Source of the DNA: DATBQN01 sp963799925
Lineage (GTDB): Bacteria; Acidobacteriota; Thermoanaerobaculia; Multivoradales; UBA5704
Direction: 5' to 3'
Length of the DNA stretch: 64,000 nt
Assembly (NCBI GenBank): GCA_963799925.1
Contig: CAWCYZ010000002.1
Span: forward strand, 1,364,001 to 1,428,000
Within the stretch, counting starts at the first letter, position 1; each line of letters opens with the position of its first letter. The notes beneath the pieces are model-generated. The model was not told the origin of the DNA. It saw only the letters and a program-made list of their open reading frames with translations, and did not search any database. Of the stretch, positions 28,779 to 37,843 are shown in pieces. The translations under genes were made by a program, and so were the position numbers.

Positions 28779-30438
28779 TCAGAACCCCGCCGCCTGCCCG
28801 TCCTTGCGGGACTCCGAGGCCCCGTAGTAGACCCGCCGCTCGGCGTCCCAGGCGACGGCCTGGTAGCCGCCGTAGTCGCCGACGTTCCAGCCGACGCGGT
28901 GGCCACGCTCCGCGAGCTCGCGGACGGTCTCGTAGGGGAAGCCGGACTCGAGATAGAGGCTGCCGCCGTCCTCCATCCGCTCGCCGGTGGGCTCGGAGGA
29001 GCCTTCGTGGAGGGCTCGCGGGGCGTCTCCCGCCTCCTGGTAATTCATCCCGAAGTCGAGGAGGTTGGCGAGGATCTGGACGTGGCCCTGGGGCTGGAAG
29101 CCGCCGCCCATCACCCCGAAGGCGAGGAGCGGTCGGCCGCCGCGCGTGACGAAGGCGGGGATGATGGTGTGGAAGGGGCGCTTGCCCGGCGCGTAGACGT
29201 TGGCGTGGGCTGCGATCGAGCGCGAAGAGCTCGCCGCGGTCCTGGAGCGAGAAGCCGAGGCCCGCCGGCACGATGCCGGAGCCCATGCCGCGGAAGTTGC
29301 TCTGCAGGAGAGAGACCATGTTGCCCTCGGCGTCGCCGGTCGCCAGGCAGACGGTGTCGCCGGCGTCGAGCGCGCCCCCCTCGCCCGGAGGATGGGCGAG
29401 CGCGGCGCGGCGCGGGTCGATGCGCCGGCGCCGCTCGGCCGCGTAGTCCGCCGAGAGGAGCGCCGCGACGGGCGCACGGGCGAAGTCCGGATCGGCGTAG
29501 AAGCGCGCGCGGTCTTCATAGGCGAGCTTCTTCGCCTCGACCAGGAGATGGAGGTGATCGGCGCTGCCGAAGCCCATCGAACGGAGGTCGTAGCCCGCGA
29601 GGAGGGCGAGCATCTGGAGCGCCGCGATCCCCTGGCCGTTGGGCGGCAGCTCCCAGACCTCGTGGCCGCGGTAGGAGACCGCGACCGGCTCGACCCAGGC
29701 GCCGCGATGGGCGGCCAAGTCCGCGGCGGCGAGGAAACCCCCCGCCGCGGCGACCGCGCCGGCGATCGCCTGCGCCAGCTCGCCCCGATAGAAGACGTCG
29801 CGGCCCCCTTGCGCCAGGGCGCGGAGGGTCATCGCCAGACCGGGATTGCGGAAGACCTCGCCCTTTTGCGGCGCCCGGCCGCCGGGCAGGAAGGCCGCCG
29901 CGAAGCCGGGCTGATCGGCCAGCGCCGCGGCCTCCCTCGCCCAGGTGTGGGCGATGACCTCGGTGACCGGGAAGCCCTGCTCGGCATAGTGGATGGCCGG
30001 CGCGAGGAGCTCCGCCACCGGCAGTCGCCCGAAGCGGTCATGGAGGGCGAACCAGCCGTCGACCGCGCCGGGGACGGAGATGGGGAGCGGCCCGCGCGCC
30101 GGGATGCGGGCGAGGCGGAGCGAGCGCAGGTGCTGGAGAGACAGGCCGGCGGGGGAGCGGCCGCTGCCGTTGTAGCCATGGAGGCGGCCGGAGGCGGCAT
30201 CCCAGACCATGGCGAAGAGGTCGCCGCCCGGGCCGCAGCCGGTCGGCTCGACGACGGCGAGGACGGCGTTGGCGGCGAGCGCCGCGTCGACCGCGCTGCC
30301 GCCGCCGCGGAGGATCTCGACGGCGGCCTGGGTGGCGAGCGGCTGGCTCGTCGCCGCCATCGCGCGCGGCGCGATCACCTCCGAGCGGCTGGCGAACGGG
30401 CGGCCGGTCGGGCGATCGAAGGGCACGCGGGCGAGCAT
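28779..30438 (-). CDS. Gamma-glutamyltransferase / acylase family Ntn-hydrolase (one apparent frameshift)
   Basis: A roughly 552-residue gamma-glutamyltransferase-type precursor. The large-subunit region is typical (ATSQPLATQAAVEILRGGGS, VEPTGCGPGGDLFAMVWD). The predicted autoprocessing nucleophile is the Thr in GDTVCLATGDAEGN, followed by small-subunit motifs SLLQSNFRGMGSGIVP and HTIIPAFVTRGGRPLLAFG. The usual Thr-Thr-His at the cleavage site is Thr-Val-Cys here. The frame changes after LFALDRS; removing one base in GGG at 29207-29209 restores HANVYAPGKRPFHTI. No signal peptide is evident. The PhzF gene follows. Confidence 0.85.
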
Positions 30439-30603
30439 ACCAGCCGCTCCGCCGCACGCCGCGGGTTGTCGGTCGGCCAGGCGCGGTATGCTCCGGGTGC
30501 GGGCCGAGATCCGCGGAGCACTTCCTTCACCCGCTTAAGACCCGCGTGGCGGGCCGACGCCATCCGGCAGCATCCACCGAGCATCCCTGCGAGAGGAGAC
30601 AGC

Positions 30604-30813
30604 ATGTCCGTAGCCAAGGTCACCGAGATCACGTCGGAGTCGTCGGAGAGCTTCGACAAGGCCATCGAGGAGGGGATCGAGCGCGCCGCGAAGACGCTCA
30701 AGAACATCAAGAGCGCCTGGGTGAGCGAGCAGCACCTGACGATCGACAACGGCAAGATCGTCGGCTACCGCGTCAACATGAAGCTGCTCTTCGTCCTCGA
30801 AGACGCGCGGTAA
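30604..30813 (+). CDS. Dodecin (flavin-storage protein)
   Basis: A 69-residue dodecin, the family that forms a hollow dodecamer binding flavin dimers. The family pattern is complete: a first strand SVAKVTEITSESSESFDKAI, a helix with RAAKTLKNIKSAWVSEQ holding the conserved Trp that stacks on flavin, and final strands IDNGKIVGYRVNMKLLFVLE. A GAGAGGAG Shine-Dalgarno precedes the ATG. It is probably a single-gene unit, with a small secreted-peptide gene 70 bp downstream. Confidence 0.94.
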   Translation: MSVAKVTEITSESSESFDKAIEEGIERAAKTLKNIKSAWVSEQHLTIDNGKIVGYRVNMKLLFVLEDAR

Positions 30814-30883
30814 CGCCGGGTCGGCCCGTGTTAACCTCATTGCCGCTTCGTATGGAGCGGAGCACTAGCAAGGGAGACTGCGC

Positions 30884-31057
30884 ATGAAGATGAAGAAGAC
30901 ACTTGCCATGGTTGCCATCGCGGCGGGCGTGCTCGTCGGCGCCACCGCGCCGGTCTCAGCGACGCCGGTCTCAGGGGCGTCGGCCTCGGGGTTTTCGATC
31001 TGCAACGTGCAGGCGGGCACCTTCGAGGTCTGGTTGGCCCAACAGCTGTTCTGTTGA
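30884..31057 (+). CDS. 57-residue secreted peptide with two cysteines, unknown
   Basis: A short open frame of 57 residues with an AGGGAG Shine-Dalgarno 7-8 bp before the ATG. The N-terminus is a textbook signal peptide: MKMKK, then a hydrophobic core LAMVAIAAGVLVGATA, with a probable cleavage at VSA. The mature peptide would be about 31 residues, Ser/Gly/Ala-rich at first, then SICNVQAGTFEVWLAQQLFC with cysteines at 40 and 57. The last residue being Cys is unusual. I recognise no family. It could be a bacteriocin-like or structural peptide; no maturation genes lie next to it. Confidence 0.6.
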   Translation: MKMKKTLAMVAIAAGVLVGATAPVSATPVSGASASGFSICNVQAGTFEVWLAQQLFC

Positions 31058-31170
31058 TGGACGTGGACCGCGCCTCCCTACCAGATAGAGAACTCAGGAT
31101 GACAATGGAAGGTATGAGCGCAGCGCAGTGGAGTACGCTTCTGTTGGTCCCCGAAATATTCACAGAACCT

Positions 31171-31198
31171 GAGCCGGACCCCGGGGAGGGGCCGGCTC
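31171..31198. terminator. Strong G/C hairpin between convergent genes
   Basis: GAGCCGG at 31171-31177 pairs with CCGGCTC at 31192-31198, and the CCCC/GGGG inside extends the stem past a single bulged A. It lies between the rightward peptide gene and the leftward PEP carboxykinase gene, where a bidirectional terminator is expected. There is no U-tract, so Rho-independent function is uncertain. Confidence 0.5.
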
Positions 31199-31241
31199 GA
31201 TCCTGCTACACGCTTCCCGAACCGCGAGCTCGCCGTTTCGC

Positions 31242-32864
31242 CTAGCTGGGGGAGGCGACCTTGCGCGGCCCCGCCGCCTTGACCGCCTCGGAGACGCCGT
31301 CCTCGTACTTCTCGAAGTTGTCGGCGAACATCTCGGCGAGCTGCGCCGCCTTGGCGTCGTAGTCGGCGGCGCTCTTCCAGGTGCCGCGCGGGTCGAGCAC
31401 CGCGTCCGGCACGCCCGGCACGTGCCGCGGCACCGCGAGGCCGAAGAACGGGTCGGTCCTCGTCTCCACCCGGTCGAGCTCGCCGGCGAGCGCCGCGGCG
31501 ACCATCCGCCGCGTGTGGGCGAGCGACATGCGGCGGCCGACGCCGTAGGGGCCTCCCGTCCAGCCGGTGTTGATCATCCAGACCTTCGCCTCGTGGCGCG
31601 ACAGGCGCTCGCCCAGCATCTTGGCGTAGGCGCCGGGGTGGAGCGGCAGGAAGGGGGCGCCGAAGCAGGCGCTGAAGGTGGCCTTGGGCTCGGTCACGCC
31701 GCGCTCGGTGCCGGCGACCTTGGCGGTGTAGCCGGAGAGGAAGTGGTACATCGCCTGCTCGGGGGTGAGGCGCGCGATCGGCGGCAGCACGCCGAAGGCG
31801 TCGGCGGTGAGGAAGACGACGTGGCGCGGGTGGCCGGCGCAGCCGGCGAGGTCGGCGTTGCCGATCTGGTTGAGCGGGTAGCTGCTCCGCGTGTTCTCGG
31901 TCAGCGTCTGGTCGTCCAGGTCCAGGCGGCGGGTCGCGGGGTCGACGGCGACGTTCTCGAGCACGGTCCCGAAGCGGCGGGTGGTGGCGTAGATCTCCGG
32001 CTCGCCCTCGGCCGACAGGCGGATCACCTTGGCGTAGCAGCCGCCCTCGACGTTGAAGATGCCGTCGTCGCTCCAGCCGTGCTCGTCGTCGCCGACGAGG
32101 GTGCGCGACGGATCGGCCGAGAGAGTCGTCTTGCCGGTCCCGGAGAGGCCGAAGAAGAGCGCCGCGTCGCTCTTGTCCCGGCCGTAGTTGGCGCTGCAGT
32201 GCATCGACAGCACGCCCTGCTTGGGCAGCACGTAGTTCATCACGCTGAAGATGCTCTTCTTGATCTCGCCGGCGTACTCGGTGCCGCCGATGAGCACCAG
32301 CTTGCGGGCGAAGTTCGGCAGGATGAAGGTCGACGAGCGGATGCCGTCGCGCGCCGGGTCGCCCTGGAAGGTCGCGACGTCGAGCACCGTGAAGCCGGGG
32401 CGGAAGCGGGCGAGGACCTCGGGATCCTCCTCGCGGAGGAACATGTTGCGCGCGAAGAGGCTGTGCCAGGCGTACTCGGTGACGACGCGGACCGGCAGGC
32501 GATAGCGCGGGTCGGCGCCGGCGTAGCCCTGGAAGACGTAGAGGTCGCGCCCGGCGAGATACTCGCCGACCCGCGCCAGCAGGCGGTCGAAGCGCTCGGG
32601 CTCGAGCGGCCGGTTGACCTCTCCCCACCAGATGTCGCCCTCGGTCCCCGGCTCCCTGACCAGGAACTTGTCGTTCGGCGAGCGGCCGGTATGCTTGCCG
32701 GTGGTGGCGGCGAGCGGCCCCTCGGCCGCGATCAGCGCCTCGCCGCGCCGCACCGCGTGCTCGTAGAGCGCCGCCGGCGGCAGGTTCCAGTAGATCGTCC
32801 CGGCGTCGGTGATCCCCAGATCCTCGACCCCATGGCTGCTCACCCCTGTTCCCTCGTTCCGCAT
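31242..32864 (-). CDS. pckA: Phosphoenolpyruvate carboxykinase (ATP)
   Basis: A 540-residue ATP-dependent PEP carboxykinase, converting oxaloacetate to PEP in gluconeogenesis. Motifs include the substrate-binding TGRSPNDKF near residue 55, the kinase-1 P-loop GLSGTGKTTLSADPSRTLVG, the metal-binding kinase-2 region DDEHGWSDDGIFNVEGGCYAK and the late MINTGWTGGPYGVG. The ATG at 32864 has a GAGGTG Shine-Dalgarno; a TTG 15 bp upstream is less likely. A TAGAAT-like -10 element (complement of 32903-32908) precedes it. Together with acetyl-CoA synthetase it fits growth on acetate or amino acids. Confidence 0.97.
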   Translation of the reverse strand: MRNEGTGVSSHGVEDLGITDAGTIYWNLPPAALYEHAVRRGEALIAAEGPLAATTGKHTGRSPNDKFLVREPGTEGDIWWGEVNRPLEPERFDRLLARVGEYLAGRDLYVFQGYAGADPRYRLPVRVVTEYAWHSLFARNMFLREEDPEVLARFRPGFTVLDVATFQGDPARDGIRSSTFILPNFARKLVLIGGTEYAGEIKKSIFSVMNYVLPKQGVLSMHCSANYGRDKSDAALFFGLSGTGKTTLSADPSRTLVGDDEHGWSDDGIFNVEGGCYAKVIRLSAEGEPEIYATTRRFGTVLENVAVDPATRRLDLDDQTLTENTRSSYPLNQIGNADLAGCAGHPRHVVFLTADAFGVLPPIARLTPEQAMYHFLSGYTAKVAGTERGVTEPKATFSACFGAPFLPLHPGAYAKMLGERLSRHEAKVWMINTGWTGGPYGVGRRMSLAHTRRMVAAALAGELDRVETRTDPFFGLAVPRHVPGVPDAVLDPRGTWKSAADYDAKAAQLAEMFADNFEKYEDGVSEAVKAAGPRKVASPS

Positions 32865-32984
32865 CCGATCACCTCGCAAAGGGTCCCGAAACGAAAGCGT
32901 CGATTCTAACAGCCCTCGAAAGGTATTGGCCCGGAGGGAGATCGCAGTGCAAATTCCACGCCCCGCGGAGCCTGCCGGCGGGGG

Positions 32985-34376
32985 TTACCGGCGGCCGGCG
33001 CCCCCGCCCGCCGCGGCGGCGGGGGGGTGGCCGAGGTAGTCGAGGACGAGGTAGGACATCGCCCGCATGCCGACCGCGATGGCGCTGTCGTCGCCGCGGA
33101 AGGTGGGGGTGTGGAGGCCGCCCGAGGTGGTGCCCGGCTTGGTGGTGCCGAGGCGGAGGTAGAAGCCGGGGACGACGTTCGCCATGAAGGCGAAGTCCTC
33201 GCCGCCCATCACCGGCTCCTGGTCGAGGACGTTCGCCCTGCCGACCGCCCGCTCGAGGCTCGGACGCACGCGCTTCGCGAGCGCCGGGTCGTTGACCGTC
33301 GCCGGGGCGTTCTTCTTGTACTCGAGCTCGTAGGAGCCGCCCCCGGCCTTGGCGGTGCCGTCGAGGATCTCGCGCATCCGCCGCTCGACGGTGGCGCGGG
33401 TCGCCTCGTGGTAGGTGCGCACCGTCCCCTCGAGCCGCACCTCCTCGGGGATGATGTTGAAGCGCTCGCCGCCGCGGACGATCCCCACGGTGACGACGCT
33501 CGGCTCGAGCGGCGAGAGGTTGCGCGAGCGGATGGTCTGCAGGGCCAGGATCGCCTGCGCCGCGATGACGACCGGATCGATGCCGAGGTTGGGATAGGCG
33601 CCGTGCGACTGCTTGCCGTGGATCTTGGCGACGAACTGGTCGACGGCGGCCATCGTCGGCCCCTCGGTGTAGCCGAGCTGCCCCACCGGGATGTCGGGGA
33701 AGGAATGGAGGGCGAAGGCGGCCTCGGGGCGCGGGTTGGCGAGCGCCCCCTCGTCGATCATCCGCTGGGCTCCCGGCTTCTCGCCCGGCGGCGGCCCCTC
33801 CTCGTCGGGCTGGAAGAGGAAGACGACGGTCCCCGGGAGCTGCTCCTTCAGCGAGGCGAGGACGGCGGCCACCCCGAGGATGGTCGAGGTGTGGATGTCG
33901 TGCCCGCAGGCGTGCGCCACCCCCACCTCCTGGCCGAGGTAGGTCTCGCGCTTCGTCGAGCGGAAGGGGAAGCCGGTCGCCTCGGTGACCGGGAGGGCGT
34001 CCATGTCGGCCCGCACGGCGACCACCGGGCCGGGCCGGCCGCCCTTGAGGACCGCGACGACCCCGGTCTTGGCGACGCCGGTCCGCACCTCGAGCCCGAG
34101 CGCGCGGAGGCGCTCGGCGACGAGCTTCGACGTCGCCGTCTCCTCGTAGCCGAGCTCGGGGTTCTGGTGGATCCGGTGGCGCACCTCGATCATCTCGGGC
34201 GCGATGCGCGCGACGGCGCGGTCGACCTCGGCGTCGAGGGGGCCGGGGGCCGATGCCGCGGGGCCGGGCGCGGCGAAGACGCCGGCGGGGGCGCCGAGCG
34301 TCAGGACGACCGTCGAGACGATGATCGAGACGATGGTTGAGACAGACAGCGAAGCGCTGAGCGGGCGCCGGATCAT
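32985..34376 (-). CDS. Exported M20 family amidohydrolase (hippurate-hydrolase-like)
   Basis: A 463-residue secreted metallo-amidohydrolase with a signal peptide (MIRRPLSASLSVSTIVSIIV, cleavage near VFA). The M20D/IAA-amino-acid hydrolase pattern is complete: RHRIHQNPELGYEE, VRADMDALPV, HACGHDIHTS, FQPDEEG, KIHGKQSHGAYP and a C-terminal GGEDFAFMA. The C-terminus is Ala/Gly-rich (HPPAAAAGGGAGRR). GGAGG lies 8 bp before the ATG. It probably releases acyl groups from amino acids outside the cytoplasm. It is one of three M20 genes in the window; the other two are of a different subfamily. Confidence 0.94.
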   Translation of the reverse strand: MIRRPLSASLSVSTIVSIIVSTVVLTLGAPAGVFAAPGPAASAPGPLDAEVDRAVARIAPEMIEVRHRIHQNPELGYEETATSKLVAERLRALGLEVRTGVAKTGVVAVLKGGRPGPVVAVRADMDALPVTEATGFPFRSTKRETYLGQEVGVAHACGHDIHTSTILGVAAVLASLKEQLPGTVVFLFQPDEEGPPPGEKPGAQRMIDEGALANPRPEAAFALHSFPDIPVGQLGYTEGPTMAAVDQFVAKIHGKQSHGAYPNLGIDPVVIAAQAILALQTIRSRNLSPLEPSVVTVGIVRGGERFNIIPEEVRLEGTVRTYHEATRATVERRMREILDGTAKAGGGSYELEYKKNAPATVNDPALAKRVRPSLERAVGRANVLDQEPVMGGEDFAFMANVVPGFYLRLGTTKPGTTSGGLHTPTFRGDDSAIAVGMRAMSYLVLDYLGHPPAAAAGGGAGRR

Positions 34377-34549
34377 CCCTCTACCTCCGCAAGGATTTGC
34401 ACCGGGGGGGCGCCGGGCGGGACGGAAGTCTACACCCGGCCATCCCGCGGCAGCAGTCAGGAACACCAGCAAGGGCTGAAGGATGTGAGATCCTGGAAGG
34501 GTCCGGCGCCTCCGAAGCCGTCTTCCAAGGGCCGGAAGGAGGATCGCTC

Positions 34550-35302
34550 GTGAAGAACAGTCGTCTCGCCGTGCTCGCCATCTGCTTGGCGGCCCTCGCC
34601 CTTCCAGGTCTCGCGGGAGCGGCGAAGGCCCCCAAGGAGACCTTCACCTCCGGGGGCCGGGAGCGCGCCTACTTCCTGGCGGTCCCGCCGAAGCTCGATC
34701 CCGGCAAGCCCGTGCCGCTCGTCATCCTGCTCCATGGCTCGGACCGCGACGGCCTGTCGCTGGTCGAGAAGTGGCAGAGCCTGGCGGAGACCGAGGGCTT
34801 CCTCGCCGTGGGCCCCAACGCCCGGCACCCGGCCTACTGGAGCGCGGTGGACGACGGCCCGGAGTTCCTGCACGACATCGTCGAGCACCTGCGCGCGAAG
34901 TACTCGATCGACCCGCGCCGAGTCTACCTCTTCGGCCATTCCGGGGGTGCCGGCTTCGCTCTCCAGATGGGATGCCTCGAGTCGCGCTACTTCGCGGCCG
35001 TGGCGCTCCACGCCGGCTCCTTCATCAACGGCGAGGAGAAGTGGCTGCCGACGCGGGCGACGCGCAAGATCCCCTTCCACATCGCTGTCGGCGACCGCGA
35101 CCCGGCCTTTCCCCTCGCCGTCGTCAGCGCCACCCGCGACGCCTTGAAGGACCAGGGCTTCCCGGTCGAGCTGGAGGTGATGCCCAACCACGACCACTGG
35201 TATTACACCCTGGCGCCGAAGATCAACCGCACGGCCTGGACCTTCCTCGCCGCCCATCCGCTCGCCGAAGATCCGGTCTTCGAGGAGCGCGAGCTGAAGT
35301 GA
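34550..35302 (+). CDS. Secreted alpha/beta-hydrolase (LpqC/PHB-depolymerase-like esterase)
   Basis: A 250-residue exported esterase. A signal peptide (VKNSRLAVLAICLAALALPG) precedes a hydrolase domain with the oxyanion strand PLVILLHGSDRDG, the nucleophile elbow GHSGGAG, an Asp in VGDRDPAFPL and a His in MPNHDHWYY. This is the single-domain esterase/polyhydroxybutyrate-depolymerase-like family. The GTG start at 34550 is chosen because AGGAGG precedes it by 7 bp and because the signal peptide begins there. The gene is immediately to the left of the recombinase remnant, so it marks the edge of the native chromosome. Confidence 0.88.
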   Translation: MKNSRLAVLAICLAALALPGLAGAAKAPKETFTSGGRERAYFLAVPPKLDPGKPVPLVILLHGSDRDGLSLVEKWQSLAETEGFLAVGPNARHPAYWSAVDDGPEFLHDIVEHLRAKYSIDPRRVYLFGHSGGAGFALQMGCLESRYFAAVALHAGSFINGEEKWLPTRATRKIPFHIAVGDRDPAFPLAVVSATRDALKDQGFPVELEVMPNHDHWYYTLAPKINRTAWTFLAAHPLAEDPVFEERELK

Positions 35303-35519
35303 CGGCGGCCCGGGCGGGCACAGGGCCCGGCGGCACGCCGGAAGGCTTGCCGCCCGGCGACAAGGCCAGCGGTTGCGACGGAAGGCGTCCGGCTGCCGTC
35401 CTCGGAGCCTTGCAGAAGATGGCCAATCAGAAAGCGGCCGACACATACAAGCTGGTCCTCTGTGCCGCGGTAAAGCCAGGCAAGGCGTTGAAACGCTCGG
35501 CCCGAGGACATCGTGACCA

Positions 35520-35946
35520 TGGCGGTGAGAGGGTTTGGCAGCTACGCGAGACCAAGATGGACCGGGACTTCTCGTCCCTCTGGTCGAGCCCGTGGCCGAG
35601 ATCATCAACCGGCGGTATCTTGAGGTTGGGCGGAAGGGGTCGCTCTTCTGGCCGAGTGTTCGAGGAGGCAGTTAACCATCTGCCCCTCAAGGAAGCGAAC
35701 CGGGAGCTTCGCGATTTCTCCGGGCTCCCCGACATCCGTCCGCACGACTTCCGCAGAACGGCTCGCACTCACTTCTCGGCCCTGGGAGTGAGCGAGGCGG
35801 TCGCGGAGTCGCTCTTGAACCATGCTAAGGGCAAAATCGAGGCGACGTACAATCTCTATACCTATTGGGCGGAGCGCAAGCAGGCACTCGCACTCTGGCA
35901 CGCGAAGCTTGCCACTCTAGGTGCGCATGAAACGGCGGCAGCATGA
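35520..35946 (+). pseudogene. Decayed tyrosine recombinase (phage/island integrase), C-terminal remnant
   Basis: The C-terminal catalytic half of a tyrosine recombinase is recognisable: an RETK segment, the H-x-x-R box in PDIRPHDFRRTARTHF, a second histidine in LLNHAKG, and the nucleophile region ATYNLYTYWAERKQAL. Upstream the reading frame breaks. The stretch LVPLVEPVAEIINRRYLEV is in another frame and runs into a stop, and the N-terminal half is missing. Unlike the single-insertion frameshifts elsewhere, a deletion and a second break are needed to rebuild it. It is therefore a genuine relic, most likely the integrase of the foreign patch to its right. Confidence 0.75.
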
Positions 35947-37151
35947 GTCTCCAAAGGAGCTCGGCGACGACTAAGCAATCAGTAACACGCACGATGGGGG
36001 TATCGATGCAAGATGATCAGCGCGTTTCGTTCAATCTTGATTTTCGCGAAGCGAGACAAATTACCGAGCGCGAATGGGAGTTGCCGCCTTGGCACACATG
36101 GTGGGGAAGGGCAGTTTTCCCTCTGTTGATCGAAAACAAAGAGGGAAACCTCTTCCCCTTGGGGACTGCCTTTAGCTTCAGCTCGCTTAACCACATTTTT
36201 ACGGCTCGTCATTGTATAGAGGGTGGGCTCAACCAACATCACCCCCACAAGGACCGGTTTATTCGAGATGGGCTTGCGGCCGCACTAAGATCCGGCGATA
36301 TTGATCATACTCAGCTTGCAATCGTCAGCCAAGGGCCGACTGCGCGGGGTGAAATTAGCCTTAATGTCCGAGCGGTTAACACTATCCATGCAGCACCGCC
36401 GACGGACTTAGTTATAGGTAACATATTATCTAGCGAATCTGAGTTGATTCCCGTCCTCGCCCCTGTGATCACCTTCGCGCCGCCTCGAATTGGAGATATT
36501 GTGCATTGCGTCGGCTACTGCGAGTCAGCAGTTCCCGAGACCGGACTCTCTATTGATCAGATGAGGAGCGGAAAGCTTAACCCATATGAGGCATTTAAGC
36601 ACCGGCTAGTCGTAATCGAAGGAAGGGTTAGGGAATTTTTTATTAATGGGCTAGCGCGTAGTTTCGCTCAAGGTCCTTGTTTTACTATTGACGCCGAAGT
36701 CCCTCAGGGCTTGAGCGGCGGCCCAATCTTTAATAGTAACGGAGCGATCTGTGGTGCGGTGTACTCCGGCGCCAGCATATTCTTTGGAGAACCCACTACT
36801 GTTGGAGCACTGTTCTACCCGATATTTCCTCTACAACTTTCGTTTGGAATCGTAATGGCTGGAGGTCGCTTTAGGTTCATGGCTACCGACCGACCAATGG
36901 CCGAGCTAGTGGCTACTCAGGCAATCCGAACTGATGGAGCAGAAGAGAGGCAGCTTCATTTCACTCCTGGCGAGGATGGAACTCTGGTTGGGCCCGTTTT
37001 CAATAAGGATGACGCCGCTTTTATTTTTGAGGACTTTGAAGCATTTCAAGCGGGTCAACCGATAGCTCCTCTAGAAGATCAAAGAGTGTTGGGTTTTAGG
37101 CCGAATCTTGATCATCCATTGGTCAAGAAGCGGCGTGGATTAGGTGACTAG
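35943..37151 (+). CDS. Trypsin-like serine protease, horizontally acquired
   Basis: A 402-residue (or 381 from the ATG at 36006, which has GGGGG upstream) chymotrypsin-fold protease. The triad is visible: His90 in FTARHCIEG, Asp155 in APPTDLVIGN and Ser258 in VPQGLSGGPIF. There is no signal peptide, so it should act in the cytoplasm. The last 110 residues have no recognised domain. The base composition falls to roughly 45-50% G+C, with A/T-ending codons, in sharp contrast to all neighbours. It abuts the recombinase remnant. A cytoplasmic lone trypsin on an island suggests a defence or regulated-proteolysis role (inference). Confidence 0.85.
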   Translation: MSLQRSSATTKQSVTRTMGVSMQDDQRVSFNLDFREARQITEREWELPPWHTWWGRAVFPLLIENKEGNLFPLGTAFSFSSLNHIFTARHCIEGGLNQHHPHKDRFIRDGLAAALRSGDIDHTQLAIVSQGPTARGEISLNVRAVNTIHAAPPTDLVIGNILSSESELIPVLAPVITFAPPRIGDIVHCVGYCESAVPETGLSIDQMRSGKLNPYEAFKHRLVVIEGRVREFFINGLARSFAQGPCFTIDAEVPQGLSGGPIFNSNGAICGAVYSGASIFFGEPTTVGALFYPIFPLQLSFGIVMAGGRFRFMATDRPMAELVATQAIRTDGAEERQLHFTPGEDGTLVGPVFNKDDAAFIFEDFEAFQAGQPIAPLEDQRVLGFRPNLDHPLVKKRRGLGD

Positions 37152-37534
37152 AGCAGATAGACACTATGTGAGTTACGACCGCACAGGCGAGGTTCCAAGA
37201 GGTCCGTGCAGATCGTCTTGTGCTCTTGGCAAGTAGCTGGCCCCTGGGCTTCGCGGCGCCTCGCACCGGCTGGGCTTCCGCCGCATGAGGACGCCGCGGC
37301 TGGGCTTGCCGCGGCGCGGCTGGGCCAACCGTGACGTGCCCGGGCGCGACGCGGCCCGCTCGGCTACGGCGTTGCCCGTGGGCCGGCCCACCGGGCGAAG
37401 GCGTGGCCGAGCCAAGACAGGCACCCCTCAGGCACGTCAGCCGCCGCCTGCCCACATTGACTAGGGAAAGTCTTTGCGCGCCTGCTAGAATGCTCCTCCC
37501 GGATTGGCTCCGGTACTACCTATAGGAGAGGAAA
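37152..37534. other. Intergenic region with degenerate GGCTGGGCTT repeats
   Basis: No convincing gene is seen. The segment 37240-37330 is G/C-rich and contains four related cores, TGGGCTT at 37245, 37271 and 37301 and TGGGCCA at 37321, each preceded or followed by GCGGC-type sequence. A possible promoter for the following small gene is TTGACT at 37457 with TAGAAT at 37486, but the 23-bp spacing is too long for a standard sigma-70 promoter. The composition jumps from A/T-rich at the protease end to very G/C-rich, so the right edge of the foreign patch may lie near 37180. Confidence 0.4.
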
Positions 37535-37807
37535 ATGATCAAGCGTGTGAAGCTGTTGGCACTGGTCGTCGTCGCGGTGTTGGTAGGCGCCAGCCGGACT
37601 GGCGCGCAGCAGGATGAAGTTCCCGCCTATCGAACGACGTTTTACAGTGACGCCACTCATCAAACGGCGGTGGGTTATCTGTACCCCGAGTGCAGGTCAT
37701 ACCCCTATGTTTACGTTCAGTACCATCTGGTGGGAACCTATACTTCTTACACCGAAGATGAGTACGTCTTCTCATGCGGGGGCTCCGGTCCGGAGCCTAT
37801 CTCCTAG
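37535..37807 (+). CDS. Small secreted DUF6289-like protein
   Basis: A 90-residue protein with a signal peptide (MIKRVKLLALVVVAVLVGAS, cleavage near TGA-QQD). The mature part begins with the pattern TTFYSDATHQTAVG, has a single internal Cys (YPECRSYP) and ends with SCGG. The YSDATHxTxVG block and the two cysteines resemble the DUF6289 family of short secreted proteins, whose function is unknown. An AGGAGAGG Shine-Dalgarno precedes the ATG. It lies on the right flank of the low-G+C patch but is itself intermediate in composition. Confidence 0.72.
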   Translation: MIKRVKLLALVVVAVLVGASRTGAQQDEVPAYRTTFYSDATHQTAVGYLYPECRSYPYVYVQYHLVGTYTSYTEDEYVFSCGGSGPEPIS

Positions 37808-37843
37808 GGCAGGCCGCTACGAGGCAGAGCTCTTTGAGGAGCC

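Noticed and set aside
31054..31245. A 63-residue open frame after the secreted-peptide gene
   Set aside because: It has no Shine-Dalgarno or recognisable features, starts within the stop codon region of the peptide gene and covers the putative terminator hairpin.
37123..37525. Short open frames on both strands between the protease and the DUF6289-like gene
   Set aside because: They are Arg/Pro/Gly-rich translations of a repetitive G/C segment with no start signal or domain.
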